The translations under genes were made by a program, and so were the position numbers. Positions 31,313 through 36,603 of a DNA stretch of 36,603 bases are shown in pieces. Origin of the DNA: Aeromonas finlandensis (GTDB lineage: Bacteria > Pseudomonadota > Gammaproteobacteria > Enterobacterales > Aeromonadaceae); contig NZ_JRGK01000018.1 of NCBI RefSeq assembly GCF_000764645.1, forward strand, positions 1 to 36,603. Reading direction: 5' to 3'. Numbering within the stretch: the stretch's first letter is position 1; the number at the start of each line of letters is the position of its first letter. The notes beneath the pieces were generated by a model, which was not told the DNA's origin, did not search any database, and was given only the letters and a program-made list of their open reading frames with translations.

Positions 31313-32287
31313 ATGATAAGAAAAGGATATTCTCTCTGGCTGGCGGCCCTCTCTCTCCTCAGCCTGCAGGCCCACGCCGTCGAGGTGACAGTGGCCTATC
31401 AGACCTCCGCCGAACCGGCCAAGGTGGCCCAGGCCGACAACACCTTTGCCCGCAACAGTGGCGCCACGGTCAAGTGGCTCAAGTTCGACAGCGGCGCCAG
31501 CGTGGTGCGGGCACTCGCCTCCGGCGACGTGCAGATCGGCAACATCGGTTCCAGCCCGCTGGCGGTGGCCGCCAGCCAGCAGGTGCCCATCGAGGTGTTC
31601 CTGCTCGCCTCCAGACTCGGCAATTCGGAGGCGCTGGTGGTCAAACCGGATCTCGCCTCCCCCAAGGCTCTGGCTGGCAAACGCATCGCCGTGCCCTTTA
31701 CCTCCACCACCCACTACAGCCTGCTGGCCGCCCTCAGACACTGGGGGGTGGATCCGGCCAGCCTGCAGATAGTGAATCTGCAACCACCGGCCATCATCGC
31801 CGCTTGGCAACGGGGTGACATCGATGGAGCCTACGTCTGGGCGCCAGCCCTCAATGAACTGACCCGGGAGGGCAAGGTGCTGACCGACTCGGCCCAGGTG
31901 GGGGAATGGGGCGCGCCCACCCTCGATGTGTGGGTGGTCCGCAAGGAGTTCGCCAAGGCTCACCCCGAGGTGGTGCAGGCCTTCGTCGACAGCACCCTGG
32001 CAGCCCAACGCGGCTATCTGGACAACCCGGCAGGCTGGCTGGCACAACCGGACAACCTCGCCAAGCTGGCAAAACTGAGCGGTGTACCGGCCACGGACGT
32101 GCCCGGACTGGTCAAAGGCAACACCTACCTGACTGCCCGGCAGCAGAGCGACGAGCTCGCCGCGCTGGTGAACCGGACCATAGTGGACACGGCCCGCTTC
32201 CTCAAGGAGCAGGGCAAGGTGCAGAGCGCTGGCAGCGATTACAGCCAGTACGTGACCGACCGTTTCGTCAAGACCCAGGCCCGCTGA
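31313..32287 (+). CDS. tauA: Taurine ABC transporter periplasmic binding protein
   Basis: A 324-residue periplasmic binding protein with a signal peptide ending at QAHA (residue 22). The mature start VEVTVAYQTSAEPAKVAQAD and the runs GDVQIGNIGSSPLAVAASQQ, NLQPPAIIAAWQRGDIDGAY and WGAPTLDVWVVRK match E. coli TauA almost residue for residue. It binds taurine and delivers it to TauBC for use as a sulfur source when sulfate is scarce. It is the first gene of tauABCD and is preceded by a long AT-rich region. The next start lies 27 bp after its stop. Confidence 0.96.
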   Translation: MIRKGYSLWLAALSLLSLQAHAVEVTVAYQTSAEPAKVAQADNTFARNSGATVKWLKFDSGASVVRALASGDVQIGNIGSSPLAVAASQQVPIEVFLLASRLGNSEALVVKPDLASPKALAGKRIAVPFTSTTHYSLLAALRHWGVDPASLQIVNLQPPAIIAAWQRGDIDGAYVWAPALNELTREGKVLTDSAQVGEWGAPTLDVWVVRKEFAKAHPEVVQAFVDSTLAAQRGYLDNPAGWLAQPDNLAKLAKLSGVPATDVPGLVKGNTYLTARQQSDELAALVNRTIVDTARFLKEQGKVQSAGSDYSQYVTDRFVKTQAR

Positions 32288-32314
32288 ATGGCGCCAAGTA
32301 ACCAGGAGGCTGCC

Positions 32315-33082
32315 ATGCTGCAACTCACCCACCTTTGCGCCGACTACGACGGCAAACGGGTGCTCGACAACATCAACCTCACGCTGGAAGCGGGGGAGCT
32401 GATGGTGGTACTCGGCCCCTCCGGCTGCGGCAAGACCACTCTGCTCAACCTGATCGCCGGCTTTCTCACCCACCATCAGGGCCAGATCAGCCTGCAAGGC
32501 AAGCCGGTGACCGGCCCCGGCGCCGAGCGGGGGGTGGTGTTCCAGCACGAGGGACTGCTGCCCTGGCGCAACGTGCTGGACAACGTGGCCTTCGGGCTAC
32601 AGCTGGCTGGTCTGCCCCGCCCGGAACGCGAAGCAAGGGCCCTGTCCATGCTGCGCAAGGTGGGGCTGGAGGAGGCCCATGCCAAACCCATCTGGCAGCT
32701 CTCCGGCGGCCAGCGCCAGCGGGTCGGCATCGCCCGGGCGCTGGCCACCCAGCCGCAACTGCTGCTGCTCGACGAGCCCTTCGGCGCTCTCGACGCATTT
32801 ACCCGCGAGCAGATGCAGACCCTGCTGTTGCGCCTGTGGCATGAGCAGCGCCGCCAGGTGCTGCTCATCACCCACGACATCGAGGAGGCGGTATTCATGG
32901 CTACCGAACTGGTACTGCTCTCCCCCGCCCCGGGCCGGATCACCGAGCGGCTGACCCTGAATTTTGGCCGCCGCTTCGCCGCCGGAGAGTCGTGCCGCAG
33001 CATCAAGTCGGATCCGGCCTTCATCGAGCAGCGTGAATACGTGCTCGGCCGGGTCTTCGCCGAACGGGAGGTGTTTGCATGA
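32315..33082 (+). CDS. tauB: Taurine ABC transporter ATP-binding protein
   Basis: A 255-residue ABC ATPase, the same length as E. coli TauB. Walker A is GPSGCGKTT at 34-42, the signature LSGGQ at 129-133 and Walker B LLLLDEP at 149-155, with the switch histidine in [12 protein letters not shown]. It energises taurine import at the inner membrane. The frame is open nine codons upstream, but ATG 32315 follows CAGGAGG at the right distance and gives the family N-terminus [11 protein letters not shown]. Its stop overlaps the tauC start by four bases (ATGA), implying translational coupling. Confidence 0.96.
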   Translation: MLQLTHLCADYDGKRVLDNINLTLEAGELMVVLGPSGCGKTTLLNLIAGFLTHHQGQISLQGKPVTGPGAERGVVFQHEGLLPWRNVLDNVAFGLQLAGLPRPEREARALSMLRKVGLEEAHAKPIWQLSGGQRQRVGIARALATQPQLLLLDEPFGALDAFTREQMQTLLLRLWHEQRRQVLLITHDIEEAVFMATELVLLSPAPGRITERLTLNFGRRFAAGESCRSIKSDPAFIEQREYVLGRVFAEREVFA

Positions 33083-33906
33083 CGGCCGCCCTCTCATCCC
33101 CGGCACTCCCCGCCAAGGTGCGCCTGCGCTGGCCCCTGTCACACCGGCTTGGCGTGAGCCTGCTTAGTCTGACCACCCTGCTGACCCTCTGGTGGCTGGT
33201 GGCGCACCTTGGCTGGATAAGCCCACTGTTTTTGCCGCCCCCCGAGCAGGTGTTGCGCCAATTGATCACCATCGCCGGGCCGCAGGGCTTCATGGATGCC
33301 ACCCTGTGGCAACACCTCGCGGCCAGCTTGCAACGCATCCTGATCGCGCTGACGGCGGCGGCCCTGTGCGGGGTCACGGTGGGAATTGCCATGGGGCTGA
33401 ACCCCACAGTGCGCGGCATGCTGGATCCGCTGATCGAGCTCTACCGGCCGGTACCGCCGCTCGCCTATCTGCCGCTCATGGTGATCTGGTTTGGCATAGG
33501 CGAGACCTCAAAGGTGCTGCTCATCTATCTCGCCATCTTCGCGCCGGTGGCCATGGCAACCCTGGCGGGGGTGCAGAGCGCCCAGCAGGTGCGGCTGCGG
33601 GCCGCCCAGGCGCTGGGCGCCACCCGCTGGCAAGTGTTATGGCACGTCATCCTGCCCGGCGCCCTGCCGGAAATTTTGACCGGGCTGCGCATCGGGCTCG
33701 GGGTCGGCTGGTCCACCCTGGTGGCAGCCGAACTCATCGCCGCCACCCGTGGCGTGGGCTTTATGGTGCAATCCGCCGGCGAGTTTCTCGCCACCGACGT
33801 GGTGCTGGCGGGCATTCTGGTGATCGCGCTGATCGCCTTCATTCTGGAACTTGGTTTACGTGCGCTGCAGCGTCGCCTGACGCCGTGGCATGGAGAAGGA
33901 CTATGA
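33079..33906 (+). CDS. tauC: Taurine ABC transporter permease
   Basis: A 275-residue inner-membrane permease, equal in length to E. coli TauC. About six hydrophobic helices are visible. The cytoplasmic EAA loop is present as [20 protein letters not shown], which contacts TauB. The segment [20 protein letters not shown] is typical of the aliphatic-sulfonate/taurine permease group. It overlaps tauB by four bases at its start and tauD by four bases at its end, so the last three genes are translationally coupled. Confidence 0.96.
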   Translation: MTAALSSPALPAKVRLRWPLSHRLGVSLLSLTTLLTLWWLVAHLGWISPLFLPPPEQVLRQLITIAGPQGFMDATLWQHLAASLQRILIALTAAALCGVTVGIAMGLNPTVRGMLDPLIELYRPVPPLAYLPLMVIWFGIGETSKVLLIYLAIFAPVAMATLAGVQSAQQVRLRAAQALGATRWQVLWHVILPGALPEILTGLRIGLGVGWSTLVAAELIAATRGVGFMVQSAGEFLATDVVLAGILVIALIAFILELGLRALQRRLTPWHGEGL

Positions 33907-34754
33907 GCAATACCCTGCAAATTACCCCCCTTGGCCCCCACATCGGCGCTGAGGTCAGCGGCATCCAACTGGCTGAGCCTTTGCGCGAAAGCCACTTCGA
34001 GCAGCTCCATCAGGCCCTGTTGAGCCATCAGGTGCTGTTCTTTCGGGATCAGCCCATCACCCCTCTGGCCCAACGGGCGCTGGCCAACCGCTTCGGCGAT
34101 CTGCACATCCATCCCGTCTATCCCCATGCGCCCGAGGCCGAAGAGATCATCGTGCTCGACACCCACGACGAGAATCCACCGGACAACGACAACTGGCACA
34201 CCGATGTGACCTTCATCGAGACGCCCCCGGCGCTGGCCATTCTGGCCGCCAAGCAGTTGCCGCCGGTCGGCGGAGACACCCTGTGGGCCAGCGGCATCGC
34301 CGCCTTCGAGGGGCTCTCCCCAAGGCTGCAACAGCTGCTGGCGGGACTGGAGGCCGAACACGACTTCAGCAAGTCATTCCCGGCCCATCGCCACAACGGT
34401 AGCCCGGAGGAGTACGGACGCTGGCAGGAGGCGGTGGCCCGCCATCCTCCCTTGCGCCACCCGGTGATCCGCACCCATCCCCTCAGTGGCCGTCAGGCGC
34501 TGTTCGTCAATGAAGGGTTCACCACCCGCCTGCCCGACTTGCCGAGGCAAGAGAGCGAGGCGCTGCTCACCTTCCTGTTCCGCCATATCACCAAGCCCGA
34601 GTATCAGGTGCGCTGGCGCTGGCGGGAGCACGACATCGCCATCTGGGATAACCGGGTCACCCAGCACTACGCCAACGCCGACTATCTGCCAGCCCGGCGC
34701 ATCATGCATCGGGCGACCGTGCTCGGTGACAGACCATTCTGGCGCGCCTCTTGA
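33903..34754 (+). CDS. tauD: Taurine dioxygenase (2-oxoglutarate dependent)
   Basis: A 283-residue Fe(II)/2-oxoglutarate dioxygenase, with length and numbering the same as E. coli TauD. It hydroxylates taurine, releasing sulfite and aminoacetaldehyde. The facial triad is His99 and Asp101 in NWHTDVTF and His255 in VTQHYAN; the 2-oxoglutarate-binding Arg266 is in ARRIMHRA. The ATG overlaps the tauC stop as ATGA. A much longer open frame exists upstream of this start in the same phase, but it lies across tauC and is not coding. The gene closes the operon and a strong terminator follows. Confidence 0.96.
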   Translation: MSNTLQITPLGPHIGAEVSGIQLAEPLRESHFEQLHQALLSHQVLFFRDQPITPLAQRALANRFGDLHIHPVYPHAPEAEEIIVLDTHDENPPDNDNWHTDVTFIETPPALAILAAKQLPPVGGDTLWASGIAAFEGLSPRLQQLLAGLEAEHDFSKSFPAHRHNGSPEEYGRWQEAVARHPPLRHPVIRTHPLSGRQALFVNEGFTTRLPDLPRQESEALLTFLFRHITKPEYQVRWRWREHDIAIWDNRVTQHYANADYLPARRIMHRATVLGDRPFWRAS

Positions 34755-34765
34755 CGCCCAACAAT

Positions 34766-34799
34766 GAAAGAGGGAGGCATCATGCCTCCCTCCCTTTTC
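34766..34799. terminator. Terminator between tauD and the DUF805 gene
   Basis: Nine-bp stem AGGGAGGCA (34771-34779) / TGCCTCCCT (34783-34791), loop TCA, with a T run on the plus strand and A-rich left flank; serves tauD and perhaps the converging DUF805 gene. Confidence 0.85.
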
Positions 34800-34814
34800 G
34801 CGCGATTCACCGCA

Positions 34815-35189
34815 CTAGCTGGCGATAAAGCCCTGCGAGGGGCCCGCTTTGGGATCGTCACCGAAGCGGTTCGGCCCCTGCTGACCGTTGCAGACCATAA
34901 AGTAGATAAGCACCAGGGTGCCGATAATGGGGATAAGCCCAATCAGCAGCCACCAGCCGCTGCGGTCGGTGTCGTGCAGGCGACGGGCCGCTACCGCCAG
35001 CGATGGCAGCAATACCGCCAGCGAGTAGATGGAGCTGATCAGTTCGTTGTCGCCGCCAATCAGTTTGTCCACCATGCCAAGCAACAGCATGACGATGATG
35101 TTGCACAGCACGAACATCCAGTATTCGGTGCGGCGAGCCCGCCCGCTAAATACTGCATATTGCTTGAGGACCGAGATATACCAGTTCAT
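34815..35189 (-). CDS. DUF805 family small inner-membrane protein
   Basis: A 124-residue membrane protein of the DUF805 (YhaH/YhaI-like) family. It begins MNWYISVLKQYAVFSGRARR, the usual DUF805 start, followed by three to four hydrophobic helices. The conserved ARRLHDTDRSGWWLLIGLIP segment lies at about 68-87, and the C-terminus carries the family-typical NRFGDDP. The function is unknown; some relatives sit next to transport or stress genes. It lies 60 bp downstream of yajR on the same strand and may be read from the yajR transcript, although no terminator or promoter was resolved in the gap. Confidence 0.88.
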   Translation of the reverse strand: MNWYISVLKQYAVFSGRARRTEYWMFVLCNIIVMLLLGMVDKLIGGDNELISSIYSLAVLLPSLAVAARRLHDTDRSGWWLLIGLIPIIGTLVLIYFMVCNGQQGPNRFGDDPKAGPSQGFIAS

Positions 35190-35249
35190 TGCGCCTCCGG
35201 ACTGTTTTCAAAAACAAGTAGTTGCAGATCCGAACCGAGCTTAGCGCGA

Positions 35250-36603
35250 TCAGTGCCAGCCGTCGATGACCAGCAGCTCCAGATCCCGGCGACTGATGCG
35301 CTTGCTGTCCACCTTGACATAGACGGAGCGCTCGGACGCGGCAAGCAGCACGTCGCTCACCCCGTCGCAGGCGCGGATCTTCTGCTCCAGCGCCCCGTTG
35401 GCCTCCACCCCGTCCGGCAGCACGATGCGCAGGCTGCTCACGTAAGGGGGCTCCTGCATGGTGAGGCTGACCCCGAGCCAGACCAGCGCCAGCGCGGCGC
35501 AGCCGCCAAATACCAGCGCTGCACCACCCTGGCTGTAGAGCAGACCGCCGAGGCTGCCGCCAATGGCCACCCCGATAAACTGGCTGGTGGAGTAGATCCC
35601 CATGGCGGTGCCCTTGTAGCCGGGGGGCGACTCCTTGCTGATAAGGGATGGCAGCAGCGCCTCCATCACGTTGAAACCGATAAAGAAGATCTGCAAGCCG
35701 GCGAGCAGGCCCCACAGTTGCAGCCCGCTTTGCCAGAGCACCAGCTCGGCGATGAGCATCACCAGCACGCAGATCTGGAACACAAGCTTCATCTTTCTGC
35801 GCTTCTCGGCATAGATGATGAACGGCACCACGCTGACGAAGGCGATCAGCATGGTGACCAGATAGGCCTGCCACTGGCTGTCGCGGGGCAAACCGGCGCG
35901 CTCCAGCAGCGGCGGCAGCGCCACGAAGCTCGACATCAGCAAGGTGTGTACGCAGAGGATGCCGAAGTTGAGTTTGAGCAGGCGCGGGTTGGTCAGCACT
36001 GTGCGCATCCCCCCTTTCACCATGCCGGACTCGCGATTGAGCAGGTGGTCGCTCGGGGTCGGCACCAGCCAGAGGGTGACGGCGATGCCCGCCAGCGCCA
36101 GCAGGGCGATCAGCCAGAACAGGCCGGAGAGCCCCAGCGCGTGGGTAATGAGGGGGCCGGTCACCATGGCGATGGCGAAAGTGATGCCAAAGCTCACCCC
36201 GATAAAAGCCATCGCCTTGGTGCGGTTCTGCTCGCGGGTGAGATCAGACAAGAGTGCCATCACGGCGGCGGAGATGGCGCCACTCCCCTGCAGGGCGCGG
36301 CCGAGGATGACCCCCCAGATGGTGTGGGTCAGCGCCGCGATCACGCTGCCGAGGGCAAACATCAGCAGGCCGCCGACGATGAGGGGCTTGCGGCCCACCT
36401 TGTCGGAGAGCAGACCAAACGGGATCTGGAACAGCGCCTGGGTCATGCCGTAGATGCCGATGGCAAGGCCAATCAACGCCTCGGAGGCCCCCGCGAGAGA
36501 CATGCCATAGGTGGTCAGCACCGGCAGCACCATAAACATGCCGAGCATGCGCAACGAGAAGACGGAGCCGAGCGCCCAGGTGGCACGGCGCTCGCCCCTG
36601 GTC
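35250..36603 (-). CDS. yajR: MFS transporter YajR with C-terminal YAM domain, 5' end outside window
   Basis: About 450 residues of a 12-helix major facilitator, read leftward from the right edge; the true start lies beyond 36603. The frame continues upstream of the first visible Met as GERRATWALGSVFSLR, matching the E. coli YajR N-terminus, so only a few residues are missing. Motif A is GLLSDKVGRKP. Other family runs are ALLSDLTREQNRTKAMAFIG, IGVSFGITFAIAMVTGPLIT and EALLPSLISKESPPGYKGTA. The tail after PPYVSSLRIVLPDG is the ferredoxin-like YAM domain that distinguishes YajR from other drug/proton antiporters. The transported substrate is not established. The gene is followed by the DUF805 gene. 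Confidence 0.93.
   Translation of the reverse strand, partial: TRGERRATWALGSVFSLRMLGMFMVLPVLTTYGMSLAGASEALIGLAIGIYGMTQALFQIPFGLLSDKVGRKPLIVGGLLMFALGSVIAALTHTIWGVILGRALQGSGAISAAVMALLSDLTREQNRTKAMAFIGVSFGITFAIAMVTGPLITHALGLSGLFWLIALLALAGIAVTLWLVPTPSDHLLNRESGMVKGGMRTVLTNPRLLKLNFGILCVHTLLMSSFVALPPLLERAGLPRDSQWQAYLVTMLIAFVSVVPFIIYAEKRRKMKLVFQICVLVMLIAELVLWQSGLQLWGLLAGLQIFFIGFNVMEALLPSLISKESPPGYKGTAMGIYSTSQFIGVAIGGSLGGLLYSQGGAALVFGGCAALALVWLGVSLTMQEPPYVSSLRIVLPDGVEANGALEQKIRACDGVSDVLLAASERSVYVKVDSKRISRRDLELLVIDGWH

Noticed and set aside
33192..33902. Long plus-strand open frame in phase with and upstream of tauD.
   Set aside because: It overlaps tauC in another frame; TauD has a clear start at 33903 with ATGA coupling and exactly the E. 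coli length.

Overview
The window reads as chromosomal DNA of a gammaproteobacterium, most likely Aeromonas. DsdC, DsdX, DsdA, TauA-D, OxyR, NlpC, CmoB, YajR and ManA are all close to the enterobacterial proteins in length and motifs. Coding density is high, GC is moderately high, and most genes are closed by compact GC-rich hairpin terminators. This is judged from recalled protein families only; no database search was possible. I saw no tRNA, rRNA, CRISPR array, transposase or phage gene.

Layout. 1-3721: the 3' end of cmoB, then a tight three-gene cassette of a retropepsin-like lipoprotein, a 7TM inactive-transglutaminase membrane protein and an ATP-grasp glutamate-ligase-like enzyme. 4173-5829: a 2-Cys peroxiredoxin divergent from oxyR. 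6011-6460: NlpC-type lipoprotein. 6773-6949: a 58-aa small protein. 7113-10966: dsdC divergent from dsdXA for D-serine uptake and deamination. 11275-11451: a second 58-aa protein, a clear paralogue of the first. 11526-12779: icd. 12936-15119: an AraC-type regulator divergent from manA. 15759-26243: four consecutive GH92 alpha-mannosidase lipoproteins. 26667-28559: a fructose/mannose-type PTS EII with A-C-B domain order. 28793-29560: secreted DNA/RNA nuclease. 29844-30947: periplasmic TPR-DUF218 protein. 31313-34754: tauABCD. 34815-35189: DUF805 membrane protein. 35250-36603: yajR, cut by the window edge.

The most notable system is the 13-28.6 kb block. An AraC regulator, mannose-6-phosphate isomerase, four different surface or periplasmic exo-alpha-mannosidases and a PTS permease together form a plausible complete route: alpha-mannosidic glycan to free mannose, to mannose-6-phosphate by PTS uptake, to fructose-6-phosphate by ManA. 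The four GH92 proteins differ in their N-terminal substrate loops, in the lipoprotein sorting residue and in the hairpin that follows each gene, which suggests division of labour and graded expression. The PTS gene is preceded by a near-perfect 22-bp palindrome and a long cruciform-like repeat.

The second notable item is the pair of 58-aa paralogues at 6.8 and 11.3 kb. Each has the same ribosome-binding site context and a putative extended -10 element about 175 nt upstream of its start codon. The pair brackets the dsd locus.
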